NCBI GenBank assembly: GCA_963575745.1 | Contig: CAUYUJ010003980.1 | Location: 255,143-319,142 of the forward strand | DNA: 64,000 nt | Source of the DNA: Prorocentrum cordatum | Taxonomy: Eukaryota > Sar > Dinophyceae > Prorocentrales > Prorocentraceae | Reading direction: 5' to 3' | Part shown: in pieces, positions 1-10,592 of the stretch | How the letters are laid out: the number at the start of each line of letters is the position of its first letter | How positions within the stretch are numbered: the stretch's first letter is position 1 | Notes under the pieces: model-generated | The model's input: only the letters and a program-made list of their open reading frames with translations | What the model was told of the DNA's origin: nothing | Database searches by the model: none | Position numbers and translations under genes: made by a program

Positions 1-1058
1 GCCTGATGTCGCCATTCCTCCGCTCACAATCGTGTTCAGATGTATCAAGTACTACGAGATGGAGGGCGGATCGCTTTCACTATACAGTGTAGCTATCGCC
101 TGAACGCCGCGCATAATGTTCAAATGCTTTCAGCAACTACATGCACGGATGGACTACATTTTTTGTCAAACCGGGGCTAGCGCTGGAGACTTCGTCAACT
201 TGAATGGCCCGGCATTCAAAAGTTCGAAACGAGTGCACACATGAAGGGCGGTGTCTTTCCATTAGCAGGCGTTCGCTTGAGACTTCGTCGGGCTCTCTGA
301 CCCGCAGTTCTGGAATCTGCGAAGAGGCGTCATGATCACTTATCTTGGCCCTTGTAAGTTTTGGAAAGCGGGTCAATTTCACAGCGGGACTGTCGCCTGA
401 ACTTGAAGCCCATGCGGCCCTGTTCTTTCAAGGGGGCGCTCCCCGCAGTAAGAATGAATGTAGGGACCTCTGAGGGGTGTATTTGGGACTGGAAGCTGTA
501 TTTTAACATCGTGGCTGCATCATGGCCTTGCTCTGGTCCTGCTCCTCCTCCTCCTCCTCCTCCTCCTCCTCCTTCCCCGCCCCCTCCCGCCCTTCAGGGT
601 GGCGTCCTGCGACAAGACCTGTTCACGGTGTTCCAAATCTTAAACTTGTACTCGTCGTTCATCGTCAAGACCTGCTGAGGGCAAGAGCCAGAAGAGAGGG
701 CCTACGCCGCCGAAAGAGCCAGGATGGTCGTCAGCGCGTCGCCGCGCCGGCCGCCGGGCTGCGCGCTCCCTGGTGGTCCGCGTCCCCGCTCCTCCCCGTC
801 ATCCGACCCGTTCCCTGCCCATTTCCCCCCTCTCCCACTCCCCCATCCTGCTCCCCGCGCCGTCTCCATCCCTTGTGAAAGCTGGCCATCCCTAGCGAGG
901 CGCCCTCGATGCCGAATCGAGCCAGTACTTGTCATATGACGGAACATGGATGGGTGCGACACCGATGTGTGTGAGATGCTCGCTAGGCTTGAGCCTTCAG
1001 CTGATGCAACTGTAATTGATGCATGAACCACTGGACAGCCCTGACCGCTGACCAGTAG
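1..1058. other. No recognisable gene
   Basis: I see no gene I can support. A short CTC/TCC microsatellite lies near 541-572. The small open frames on both strands have no recognisable domain or consistent codon bias. Confidence 0.5.
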
Positions 1059-1196
1059 CATCCGCCTGGGGGCCAGAATGAAGCGTCTAAACCGTGGACT
1101 TATGAGTATCACATTTTCTCTGAAGCTTTTGAGCTGGACATCCGAGCGGATACGCAAAAACAGGCAACGCTCTTCAAGATGCTCAAAAAGCTGTAA
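1059..1196 (+). CDS. Possible terminal exon, unknown protein
   Basis: This plus-strand frame begins after a TAG at 1056-1058 and ends at a TAA at 1194-1196. It encodes about 45 residues with a coding-like composition: a Trp/Tyr-rich start (KPWTYEYHIF) followed by an acidic then basic amphipathic stretch ending KMLKKL. There is no ATG, so if it is real it would be the last exon of a spliced gene with an acceptor AG near 1055 or 1076. No family is recognised. A 201-codon minus-strand frame overlaps it but looks less protein-like. The call rests only on composition. Confidence 0.22.
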   Translation, partial: HPPGGQNEASKPWTYEYHIFSEAFELDIRADTQKQATLFKMLKKL

Positions 1197-2169
1197 GGCT
1201 GGGTCTGGGCAAATGCTGAACGAACTTGCTGTTCAAGTGATGTCTCCACAGATTTGGCTCCCCGGACAGAGCGACAGCAAGCCTGATCCCCTGAATACAG
1301 CCAGGAGGCGGAATATAGCAGCAGTTGGTTGCCAAAGCGCGCAAGAAGAAACACCCTAGTGCAAATCGGGAAATTGAACCTCTGACCTCGCCATCGAGAA
1401 ACAAACGTAAATCTACACGCTTCTTCTGAGGAGGCGAAAGATGGCAATGCCGGGACAACAACGTCTGACTGTAAATCTGGAGGTGCTGCAGCAGCTAATG
1501 GGACGGCACGTGCACAGGCGAAGACCTGACTACACCTAGGGGTTCCTGACATGCTGTGCCTAGAGAGCCCCTGACGAACTAATAACACACGTCCCGCGCA
1601 GGGATTGACTGAACGTTGTTGGTATGTTGAACAAACCTTTACATCAAATTGCGGAGCGTGGGGATTTCGTAACCACCCAAGTGACACGACTGTTGATGAT
1701 ACCCATATGGTCACAGCGCGAATTGGTCAACGATGCTGAAGAAAGCTCAAACGAATTCGTCCTACAGAAATCTCAATGCGACCCGCTATCTCGTGCACAT
1801 GAGCCGGCTGGCCAGGAACCAAGAGACACTTGATCTTGCTGTGCGCCCGCAGAATACTGAAGCGACGTACTAGACGACCTTGTCGAAAACAAAGCCATCC
1901 TTGTCCGCGTATCCCAGTCCCACCACGACCACGATTAAACATCGCAGTCATTGTTCCCCATCCGACAGGTAGGGGTCGAAATATGATATGAAAAGAAACA
2001 CGCCTCCCGACCAACCTACCCTGCATACCGCGGCTGCCCGATCCCCAAGTCCTCCGAGAATCCCCGATTCTCCTGCCCCTCCCTACCCGACCCACCCACT
2101 CTCCATACCGCGGCCGCCACATCCTCAGATCCGCCGAGAATCCTTGAGTCCCGCCCCTGAGCGCATGAC
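1197..2169. other. No recognisable gene
   Basis: Mixed-composition sequence with short open frames on both strands. Nothing resembles a known family, repeat or RNA gene. Confidence 0.5.
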
Positions 2170-3110
2170 AGAACAAACGTAACAGCACAAAGCAACGTAC
2201 AGCATCGCATGAGAGAACACGCCATACCAACTGAACATATATGGCAAAACATAATAAAACATAGCACGGCATCACATGACCAGGTATATCGCGGCATCGA
2301 ACATCCTACTATGACAGAGCGGAAGCTATAGACCATAGCATACCATCAGACTGCGTCACTAAACATAGGAGATCATTACATGCCATGACAGAACATGCCA
2401 CTCCATATAATACCAGGCCATATCGTGACGGATCAGAGCGCCACATAACAACGCATAACATCCCATGCCAAATCCTGCCATAATAGAACGCGACAACATA
2501 TAGTGCACGAAACCGTCACACACCATATAACATATTCCGTAGTACAGCATGGCAGAACACATCATATCTTCCCACCACAACGAAAATAACATGCCATCGC
2601 AAAACAGTACATCCCATACCGAGCATACTTTGCTTTATCAGAACATATCCGAATAATGCATACCTCACTTGCTGTGCGATTGCTGCCACGACGACAGATA
2701 ATGTCACGGAACACAGTCGATTCATATGTACATAAAGACACGTATATATGTATATTTTTATATGTATATATCAACACGAAAGCCATGCCATAGCATGACA
2801 TCACATACTACAATGAACTGGGGAAACACAACCGCCATGACATACCATAATTGTTGTACGACTGCTGCCACTACGGCAACAAGTATGGAAAACATCACAC
2901 ACGACACCATCACTGAGGCGACCCATCACGATATGAAGAGAACGTAGCATCACAAACTGGCACGGGTATATCGTAAACAGCATGACATAATTTACTACAT
3001 CCGAATATTACAACATCGCATTACAAGTAATATGATGCCATGTGTGCACATAGCATGATACTCTATAACATCAACTGTAACCACCACACACGAAACAACC
3101 ACATCATACC
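2170..3110. repeat. AT-richer degenerate short repeats (CATACCATA/ACATGCCAT type)
   Basis: This tract is visibly less GC-rich than its surroundings and is built of overlapping degenerate words such as CATGACA, AACATGCCAT and CATACCATA repeated every 10-25 bases. A short TATATGTATAT segment lies near 2745-2770. No protein is recognisable. It looks like an eroded short-period satellite. Confidence 0.45.
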
Positions 3111-3149
3111 ATTATGGGCCGTACCTGGATATTCGCCACCGCGCTTGCA

Positions 3150-4455
3150 GTGGTTGGTGTGCGTCGGGCGAAGCAGTAGTTCGTCCCCCTGGACGCATCG
3201 AGCCCAAGATGCGTTCACGTTTGTGGCCAATGTAATGCCTTTCGTTGGCTCCCAAGCAACGCCAATTGCGACCGACTCTGGCAGCCCCGGCTCGGCCGGT
3301 GGCACGCAGCTCGTGGAGGCGGCGGAACCCGTAGCGACCGATGCGCCTTTGGAGGAGCCCGACAGGCAGTCGCTTGATGCGGCCCTGGGAGTTGGATGGC
3401 GTCGTTGACGTGCTCCCGGCGGAGGCTCCCGAACAAGAGACGGCGCCGGCGGAGGCAACTCCCCCTGGCGACCCCGATGAGGGGCCGCGGCGGCCGCCGC
3501 CTCGCCCTCGTGCTGCTGCCGCCCGCGGGCGCGGCAGGGTGCCTCGACGGGGGGCTGGGCGGTCTGCTCGTCAGCGTCGCTGGTGGCGGCGTCGAGGGTG
3601 GCGGCGACGCGGCAACTGGCGCTGCGGGCCCTGCGGCAGACCGCTCACGGGCGGGCGCGGCGGCGGGTGCCACCTTTAGCCGGGCTGCCGCCGACGCGGG
3701 CGGTGGGCGCCTGGGCAACGCCGCCGTCAACCGCGACGCCCCCTACGACGTCGACGACGTTCCTGCCACTCATGGCCGAGGCGCCCTGGTGCCCGAGAAG
3801 CGCGCAGCCGCGCCCGCCGAGGGGGCCAGCACCGCCGTGTCCCGCGGTATCCGCACGCCGCTGCGCCACAAGTCAGCGACCTGGACGCCCAAAGCGCGCA
3901 ACGATCCCCGAGTCGCCGAGCACTGCCAGCCCCTGGAGCGTCGCCACGACGGTCCCCATGTCACTCAAAGGCCTGGACGCGGTGATGCATTACGCCGCCT
4001 CCCTGGAGGTGGCGCCGGAGGCCACCGCCATCGTCCATCGTCGCCAAGGAGGCCGCGGGGCGTGGATAAAGGAGGACGAGGAGGAGGAGGAGGAGGAGGA
4101 GGAGGAGGAGGAGGAGGAGGAGGAGGATCGAGGAAGGGGTAAGAATCCAGTCTCGAGGAGGAGGAGGAGGAGGAGGAGGATCGAGGAGGGGATAGGGATG
4201 GAGGATCGACTGCCTGTGCGGTCCCTCTCGCACGCCTGCCGGCGCCAGCCCGTATTCCCTCGTTGCCAGAAGTCAGCATCGACCTTGCCGCTGTTGGGGG
4301 CGTCCTCGGGCGGATCTTCCTGGCGATTCCCGAAGCCAGCTCCGACAGCAGCGATGAGGAGGACCCCGAGCGGGGGTGGGGGCGCCTCGGCGACTGGCTC
4401 AGTCTGGGCGGGGGGAAGATTTGCGGGGCAAATTTCTGGCGGCGGTAATTTCTGG
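3150..4455 (+). other. GC-rich open tract, possible disordered-protein exon(s)
   Basis: Sequence from about 3150 is strongly GC-rich and open in several frames. Plus-strand pieces read like disordered protein: an Asp/Glu/Pro/Ala-rich part near 3210-3500, then an Arg/Gly-rich part, then a segment near 3940-4050 (MSLKGLDAVMHYAASLEVAP) with a more globular look. These lie in different frames, so they would need splicing or frameshifts. A GAG microsatellite at about 4074-4127 (and again near 4155-4185) encodes poly-Glu or poly-Arg. No domain is recognised, and the openness may simply reflect GC content. Confidence 0.25.
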
Positions 4456-4654
4456 TGAGAGTTTGGGGAATGCTATCGTAAGCTATCCAAGCTCAGCCCC
4501 CTCCGAGCTTGGACGGATAGAAATACAACAGAATTCCCACCACAAGAAATCCCAGATGGGGTCACATTCTTTGTTTTATGAATTTCCCATACATTGCTGT
4601 TTGGGGAGGCCCGTGCAAGGACGAGTTTGGATGGCGAATTGTCAATAGCATGAT

Positions 4655-4885
4655 GGCCGCGAACCGAACCGAGAACCGAGAACCGGGTCTGGAACCGAAC
4701 CGGCCGAACCGAACTGGCCGGCCAAACCGAACCGGCCGAACCGAACCGGCCCGCTGTGCGAACCGAACCGGCCGAACCGAACCGGCGGAAACCGAACCGG
4801 CCGAACCGAACCGGCCAACCAGGCGGAACCGAACCGGCCGAACCGGACCGGACCGGCGGAACCGAACCGTCCGAACCGGAGTCAG
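4655..4885. repeat. AACCGG/CCGAACCG array (left copy)
   Basis: Dense tandem words of the form GAACCGAACCGGCC, period about 10-15 bases. The palindromic core GGCC or CCGG recurs at the joins. A second array of the same family in the same orientation lies at 6915-7142, so the two bracket the BED-finger retrogene and several other simple repeats. Confidence 0.8.
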
Positions 4886-5045
4886 GACCCCAGGACCCGC
4901 TCGAACCTTAAAATACCTCAGGACCCAGGACCTGAACCCAGGACCCCAGGACCTCAAAAGACCCCGGGACCTGAATCCAGGATCCTCTTGGACTTCCCAG
5001 GACCCCAGGACCCGGGACCCCAGGACCCCCAGGACCCATGAAGAC
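4886..5045. repeat. CCAGGACC decamer-like array
   Basis: Runs of AGGACCCCAGGACC-type words, period about 8-10 bases, immediately follow the AACCGG array. Confidence 0.7.
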
Positions 5046-5520
5046 ACCCATGAAGACGAGCACCTGGCTGGCGGGCGCGCGCGGGGCGACGACGACGACG
5101 GCGGAGGAAGGCGACGACGACGGCGGAGGAAGGCGACGACGACGGCGGCGGAGGAAGGCGCCGACGACGACCCCCTGGGTCCGGACCCCCCCGGTCCGGA
5201 CCCCCCCCGGTCCGGACCCCCTGGGTCCGGACCCACTGGGTCCGGACCCCCGGGGGTCCGGACCCTCCCCGGTCCGGACCCTCCGCCAGGATCTCGTCGG
5301 CGTGAAAACGCCGCAGATGCCGCAGCATGGAGCCCGTGGAGCTCTCCTGCCACACGCACCCGTCATATTCCATTGACGGCATGAAGCCTGAGTCCATGAG
5401 AGTTTTCACATTGAGCACAACAGGTTGTTCGTCCGGCCAGCAGATCTTGCAGAACCGATAGTTGCTGGACAGAGGACGTTTTTCGTGGAAGAACTGGTGC
5501 GCCCCTCGCGCCGAACGCAT
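4954..5520 (-). CDS. BED-type zinc-finger protein fragment (SL-derived retrogene)
   Basis: The minus-strand frame has its ATG at 5520, 85 bases below a spliced-leader relic at 5605-5626. The first 75 or so codons look like genuine protein: an HQFFHEKR start, NYRFCKIC giving a Cys-x2-Cys pair, then SSTGSMLRHLRRFH giving the His pair. This is the C-x2-C...H-x4-H layout of BED fingers, DNA-binding modules common in hAT transposases and chromatin proteins. After DEILAEGP the frame enters the GGGTCCGGACCC repeat and becomes meaningless Gly/Pro/Arg-rich sequence, so the gene is truncated by repeat expansion. Retroposition from a trans-spliced mRNA is inferred from the relic. No downstream poly(A) or transposase domain is visible. 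Confidence 0.55.
   Translation of the reverse strand: MRSARGAHQFFHEKRPLSSNYRFCKICWPDEQPVVLNVKTLMDSGFMPSMEYDGCVWQESSTGSMLRHLRRFHADEILAEGPDRGGSGPPGVRTQWVRTQGVRTGGGPDRGGPDPGGRRRRLPPPPSSSPSSAVVVAFLRRRRRRPARARQPGARLHGCLHGSWGSWGPGSWGPGKSKRILDSGPGVF
5085..5285. repeat. (GACGAC/CGGCGG) microsatellite then GGGTCCGGACCC palindromic array
   Basis: GACGACGAC and CGGAGGAAGG words at about 5085-5170 run into imperfect copies of a 12-bp palindrome, GGGTCCGGACCC, joined by CCT or similar spacers, up to about 5285. The same palindromic unit recurs at 5848-6012. Confidence 0.75.
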
Positions 5521-5604
5521 CGCAGCCAAGGCGCAGGAAGGGGAGCTCTCACAGAAGCCAGGAAGCCGGGGACTACTGCCGACACAGCTTCGACGACAGC
5601 GGCT

Positions 5605-5626
5605 CTCGAACCAAAATGGCTACGGA
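5605..5626 (-). other. Relic of the dinoflagellate spliced leader
   Basis: On the minus strand the sequence starts TCCGTAGCCATTTTGG and matches 20 of 22 bases of the dinoflagellate spliced leader; the two mismatches lie in the last six bases. Mature mRNAs carry this leader through trans-splicing, so a genomic copy directly upstream of an ORF is the accepted mark of an mRNA copied back into the genome. The BED-finger ORF starts 85 bases downstream. Confidence 0.8.
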
Positions 5627-5847
5627 ACTTTCAGCCGTGGAGGTCCAGACCCAGACCTCGGACGCCAGGCTTCAACCTTGAACGCCTGGGGGGGGCGAAC
5701 CTGGCTGACCGCTGGAAGGCGGGCCCCTTTGGCGGCCCCCCCGCGCGAGGGCAGGGGGCCGCCTCCGGGGTACCCGGGTCCCGAGGGACCACCCCAGCAG
5801 CAGTCAACCGCACGTCCCCCCGACCCAAGAGAGCCCCAAGAGGAGCC

Positions 5848-6012
5848 CACAGTCCGGACCCCCTGGGTCCGGACCCCCTGGGTCCGGACCCCCTGGGTCC
5901 GGACCCCCTGGGTCCGGACCCCCCTGGGTCCGGACCCCCCCGGTCCGGACCCCCTGGGTCCGGACCCCCTGGGTCCGGACCCCCTGGGTCCGGACCCCCC
6001 CGCCCCTGGTCC
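5848..6012. repeat. 15-bp GGGTCCGGACCCCCT tandem array
   Basis: About ten near-perfect tandem copies of a 15-base unit made of the palindrome GGGTCCGGACCC plus CCT. Because 15 is a multiple of three, every frame stays open. Confidence 0.85.
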
Positions 6013-6140
6013 GGACCCCCCCCCCCGTCCGTCGTCACCCCCCCGTCCGTCGTCGTGGTCCCCCGTCCGTCGTCGTCGTGGTGCTCGTGGTCGTGGTCGT
6101 GGTCGTGGTCGCGGTCGCGGTCGCGGTCGCGGTCGCGCGG
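6013..6140. repeat. C-rich tract and GTCGTG/GTCGCG hexamer array
   Basis: A C-rich stretch with CCGTCCGTCGTC words is followed by GTGGTCGTGGTC and then GCGGTCGCGGTC hexamers to about 6140. Confidence 0.75.
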
Positions 6141-6234
6141 TTACCTTCGCGCCCTCGCGAGGCCTCCTTGGAGACATGCAATTCTGCGGCCCAGGCCGCG
6201 ACGCGCGAAGCGCGATTATCTTCTTGCGTTTTCT

Positions 6235-6312
6235 TCATCGTTTGAGACACCGGTAGTTGGCCTTCGAGAAGCTCCTCGTCGCCACGGCTGGACGCAGCTC
6301 GGAAAACTGGTG
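6235..6312 (-). pseudogene. Second, decayed BED-finger N-terminal fragment
   Basis: A minus-strand frame starting HQFSELRP and ending NYRCLKR before a TGA at 6235-6237 resembles the HQFF...NYRFCK part of the BED-finger retrogene at 5520. It ends inside the Cys pair, so no finger could form. It may be a diverged duplicate of the same retrogene. The match is short, and the identification rests on His-Gln-Phe, Asn-Tyr-Arg and Lys spacing only. Confidence 0.3.
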
Positions 6313-6484
6313 CGTCTGGACCCCGGGAGGGGTCCGAAGACCGAGTTTGAGCAGATTTGGAGTTCCAGTGTCTCAACTCGCCCTTCTCCGATCTTGCCGG
6401 GCGCTTTTGGTGGCGGGTGTGCAAGCGCCGAGAGCTCTGCCAGCAGTCTAGGCCGCCGGTCTGCAGAGACAGCCTCAACGAGAG

Positions 6485-6691
6485 AAGGAGGAGGAGGAGG
6501 AGGAGGAGGAGAGGAGGAGGAGGAGGAGGAGGAGGAGGACGAGGAGGAGGAGGCGGAGGAGGAGGAGGTGCAGCGGCGGCCAGCGGCGGCCAGCGGCCAG
6601 CGGCGGCCAGCGGCCAGCGGCGGCCAGCGGCGGCACCTCGGCCGTTGCAGCGGCCCCGCTGGGGCAGCGCGCGAGACGCCGAACGGGCCGG

Positions 6692-6749
<58 letters not shown>

Positions 6750-6830
6750 CTCGTCCTCCTCCTCATCCTCCTTCTTCTCCTCCTCCTCCTCCTCCTCCTC
6801 TTCCTCCTCCTCCTCCTCCCTCGCCCCCAC
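6485..6830. repeat. GAG, CAGCGGCGG and TCGTCC/CTCCTC simple arrays
   Basis: Three adjoining arrays: (GAG)n at 6485-6570, CAGCGGCGGC words at about 6570-6635, and (TCGTCC)/(CTC)n at 6695-6830. The long open frames they create (poly-Glu, poly-Ser, Arg-rich) carry no recognisable domain. Confidence 0.85.
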
Positions 6831-6914
6831 TGTCCCCATCCCCGTCGGGGCTGCCGATCGGGACGGCCTGGAATCGAAGCGAATCGAAATCGGGCTGACT
6901 GAAATCGCCTCTGC

Positions 6915-7142
6915 ATGGATGCGAAACCGGCCGAACCAACCGAACCGAACCGGCCGAACCGGACCGGTCGGAACACATAAAACCGAACCGGTAGAACCGA
7001 ACCGGCCGAACCGAACCGGTCGAACCGAACCGGTCTACGACAAAGAACCGAACCGGTCGAACCGAACCGGTTTGCGACGCGAACCGGAACCGGTCGAACC
7101 GAACCGGTCGCACATCGAACCGAACCGGACCGGACCGAACCG
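6915..7142. repeat. AACCGG/CCGAACCG array (right copy)
   Basis: Same family and orientation as 4655-4885, but the usual junction is ACCGGT rather than ACCGGCC. It closes the repeat nest around the BED-finger retrogene. Confidence 0.8.
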
Positions 7143-7253
7143 CGGCTTTCATGCAATAGTTCCGAACCACATGTTCAAAGAAATTGCGACATTGCAAGCC
7201 GTAACTGCACGAAATCCCAGGCGTGCCAACGGCAAATCCCACTCCCTCACCCA

Positions 7254-8163
7254 GTGCTGACCGCGCCAGCTGCCCGTGCCAGGACCTGCAAGCCGCGGAC
7301 GACCCTGGCTGAGGCGCTGCTGCTGCTGCTGCTACTGCTGCTGCTGCTGGGGACGTCCCCGCGGGATAGGGCGACGGCAGCAGCGGGCGACGACGGCATG
7401 CGGCGGCGGGCCGCGGCGCCAAGGGGCCAGGCCACCTTCGGGGGGGGGGCGAGACCGCCCCCTCATGGCATCAGAAGTCGAGGGTCATTCGGGACGCGGA
7501 CAGACCGACCCATCCAGATTCGCAGGGGGCTCGCGGGGCCCTTGGTCCTGCCATGGGTGGTCCTCTGGCGCTCCTCGTGCACCCAGGCGCGCCAGACTCG
7601 GGGGTGGGGTCGCTGTTCCATGTGCCCTGGGCGTTCCTCTGGCGCCACTCGGGCGCCCAGGTTCGTGATGGATCCTGGGCTGCCCGCCCCCGCCACGCCC
7701 AGCACTGGCCGGATCTCTGGCATCCGTAGCCTGCTCGGCCCAAACCATTTCGGCAGGGCCGAGGAGCCCGCGCAGGCACCCAGCACGCGCGCGCCCCCGA
7801 CACCGCCCAGGACTCAGGACGCCGTCGCCTCGGCTCGCGCCCGGGGGGTTCTGGGCGGCGGATCCTGCAAGCGGGGCGGACGCGGCCACGCAGACATCGC
7901 CCATGGCGCCGCCAGCGCCTGCCAGACGTGCTGCCCGCGAAGGCGCTGCCCGCAGCGGTGCCGCTCCCTGTGCTGGCCGCGCCCTTCGCGGCCCCGCCAC
8001 TCAAAGTCCGTGACCGGGCGAACGTTCTGGTGAAGGTGCCGCCCAAAGTTTCGCCCCCCAGCCACTCGGGCCCGATGGGCGAGCTGGCTCAGGCGACGCC
8101 CGCATCAGTGCCGCCGCAGCCCCCCGTGGACGGCGTGCCTGTCAAGGCCCTGCCCGACTGACA
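7254..8163. other. GC-rich open tract, possible exon material
   Basis: All frames are long and open because of high GC. A CTG microsatellite lies at about 7316-7350. One plus frame near 7928-8161 ends at a TGA and reads as an Ala/Pro/Val-rich low-complexity protein tail (for example VLVKVPPKVSPP). An overlapping minus frame of about 190 codons is equally open. I cannot decide which, if any, is translated. Confidence 0.2.
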
Positions 8164-8784
8164 GCAGGCGCTGGCGCCCGCGGACGCCCCTCAGCAGCAG
8201 GGCCATCCTGACGGACTGGGGAAGGCGCCGCCCGCCGCTGCCCCGGCGAAGAAGCCGACGCTACGGAGGCGAAGCAGACAAGCATGGGGGGAGGAGGAAT
8301 GATGAGGATGATGAAGATGAACATATAAAAGAGAACGAAAAAGATGGTGTTGATGATGCTGACAACTATGATGAGTATGCTCGTGATGACGACGGTGGTT
8401 CCTGGCGAAACGTGGCCCGAAAACGCTGGGCAAGAACAGGAGCCCCCCTGGGCCGTCCGCAACTGCAGCATAACGCGCACATCGCAGATAGCACGATTGC
8501 CAAAACTTTGCAAGGTCATAGTGCCTTGTTGGTAAAATACTTGTATGTTGATTCCATGTGTAAGCACCTGAATGAAAACTGCAGATATTTTGAAAATCTG
8601 GCGCGAAATTTCACAGGGTGATTCTAATGATAGTGATTCCCACAAGTTCTTCGGGGCCGGACAACAAATACAGAGTCCGCGGATCGGGGTTCTATGGCCC
8701 CTCCCCTTCCCTCCAGAAGCGTCCCCACCCTCCACCCCGCCCGCCCGAGCGCGGTGGCGAAATCGCGCGGCAGCGCAACTGGAT
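8164..8784. other. No recognisable gene; short GATGA-rich stretch
   Basis: Contains a GATGATGATG-like stretch at about 8295-8395 and otherwise unremarkable sequence. No protein or RNA feature can be supported. Confidence 0.45.
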
Positions 8785-9900
8785 AATCAAACGCGACGTG
8801 CGCGCCGAGGTCAGGCTGTGAACAGGCAAAAACAGGCGCAGCAACAACTGATTGGACGACGTATCGAACGTGCCACGAGTCACAATTTCACGCTGGCGCG
8901 TCGAGAACACAACATGGCATGATACAGTGAAACATACTAAACCATGGTTGAATCAAACATAGCTGGGTACTGCTACAGACAGCAACGACACTTCCATGGT
9001 GCCCCGTCAAAAGCAGCATCCGCGCCGACGTAAGGCTGGCCACAGGACAAAAATAGGCTCAACAACTTCCAATCAGACGACACATCAAACGTGACAGGCA
9101 CCACGACGTAACGCCGCCCCGTCGAGAGCATAAAGGATCAAACCATATGCATATAGAACAGAGAACGTAGAACCGAACAAAACGTCACATGATTTGATAC
9201 AACGGAGACCGAATAATGCCGTCCTAGCGTGCACGAGACATGCGCGCCGGACAGACGCTGGCCACTGCAACAAACTGTAGCAACAACGACTGATTAGATG
9301 ACATATCATGCGTGACAAGCGTCAAGACGTTACGGCGGCCCGTCTAGAACCGAACTCAACAGAGCATAATGCCATCTGCTACACTGATACAGGATCCAAG
9401 CGAACAAAACATGGCACACTCTCCTACAGCAGCCACCAGCACACGGCGTCTCATCAGACGACCATCACAACATAATCGACTGTAACATAATACAACCAAA
9501 CGCGACGTGATCGCCGAGACCAGGTTCGCCACAGGAAGAAACAGGCGCAGCAACGACCGATCGGACGACGTATATAACGTGGCAGGCGTCACAACGTCAT
9601 GCCTGCCCGTCAAGAACACACTATGAGATAATACAGTGATACATCGTCAAACAATGATGGGGCATAACATACCTGGTTACTGTTAAATGCTGCACTGCCA
9701 GATTCACGGCGCCCTGTTAAGCGCAGTATGCTCGCCGACGTAAGCCTGGCTGCAGGACAAAAACAGGCGCAGTAGCGACCGATCGGACAACGTATCTAAC
9801 GCGACTGGCGTCACAACGTCACACAGGCCCGTCGAGAACACAACGTAACATAATAAGTAACATATACTATACCAAGACGGGAAATAACATGCTCTCAAAT
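8785..9900. repeat. Tandem satellite, unit about 230-260 bp, five degenerate copies
   Basis: A segment beginning near CGCGACGTGCGCGCCGAGG and running through ACAGGCGCAGCAACNAC, GGACGACGTATC, GTCACAACGTC and CCCGTCGAGAACACAA recurs starting near 8785, 9015, 9240, 9500 and 9730. The first half is the best conserved and the AT-richer tail varies in length. Copies are visibly diverged, roughly 70-85% by eye. No coding capacity is recognised. Confidence 0.75.
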
Positions 9901-9939
9901 ACAGCAATGACAGATCAATGGGGCCCTGTCAAACGCGGT

Positions 9940-10500
9940 TTCGCACCCACAACCCAGGCACGGCGGCGGGATAGGCCGAAGGCCATGAGATCCGCCGCCC
10001 CCTCTTGATTCATCACAGGGGTGCCTGGCGTGCTAGATCCTCTCGGTTTGGGTTTTGGTTCTTTTCCAGAAGAACTCCCATTGGGCCTCCGGCGCGTCAC
10101 GGGAAGGTGCTCAATCCGGGAAAAAAAATCGTCAAGATGGCTCAAGATGGCGCCAAGATGGGCACGTTGGCCCAAGATGGCCTCCAAGATGGTCCAAGAT
10201 GGCCTCCAAGTTCGCCCAAGATGTTCCAAGACGGCCCAAGACGGCCCAAGAGGCCACCCAGAGGCCTCCAAGACGGCCCAAGAGGCCTCCAAGAGGTCCT
10301 CCAGGAGGGCCCGAAGAGGCCAAAATCATTGATTTTCCTTAGGTATTTGAAGGATTTTGGCGTTCACTTCTTCTCGGCGCTCCGACGGCTCAAGACGGCC
10401 CAAGAGGCCCCCAAGATCGCCCAAGAGGGCTCCAAGAGGGCCCCTATGACGGTCCAAGAGGCCTCCAAGACGGCCCCAAGAGGGCCCCAAGCGATGCAAA
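9940..10500. repeat. Module with GGCCGAAGGCC followed by CCAAGA quasi-repeat array
   Basis: A junction module (CCCACAACCCAGGCACG ... GGCCGAAGGCCATG) at 9946-9992 precedes an array of CCAAGATGGC and CCAAGAGGCC words, period 10-11 bases, from about 10130 to 10490. The same module flanks another CCAAGA array at about 39130-39175. The array is the complement of the CTTGGG family that fills 39-53 kb. Confidence 0.75.
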
Positions 10501-10592
10501 AAGCGCGCTGAGTGGCAGTTACGGGAAATTAAGAAGGAACCTGAAAGTGGTCAGTGGCCCGCAAGCGAAATCCTGGAATCGCTGGGTGCCTC

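Noticed and set aside
1360-1400. tRNA T-arm-like GGTTCAATTT on the minus strand
   Set aside because: No acceptor stem, D-arm or anticodon arm can be drawn around it.
5425-7260. 611-codon plus-strand frame with poly-Ser, poly-Glu and Gly-Pro-Asp repeats
   Set aside because: It crosses five unrelated microsatellites and is antisense to the BED-finger retrogene.
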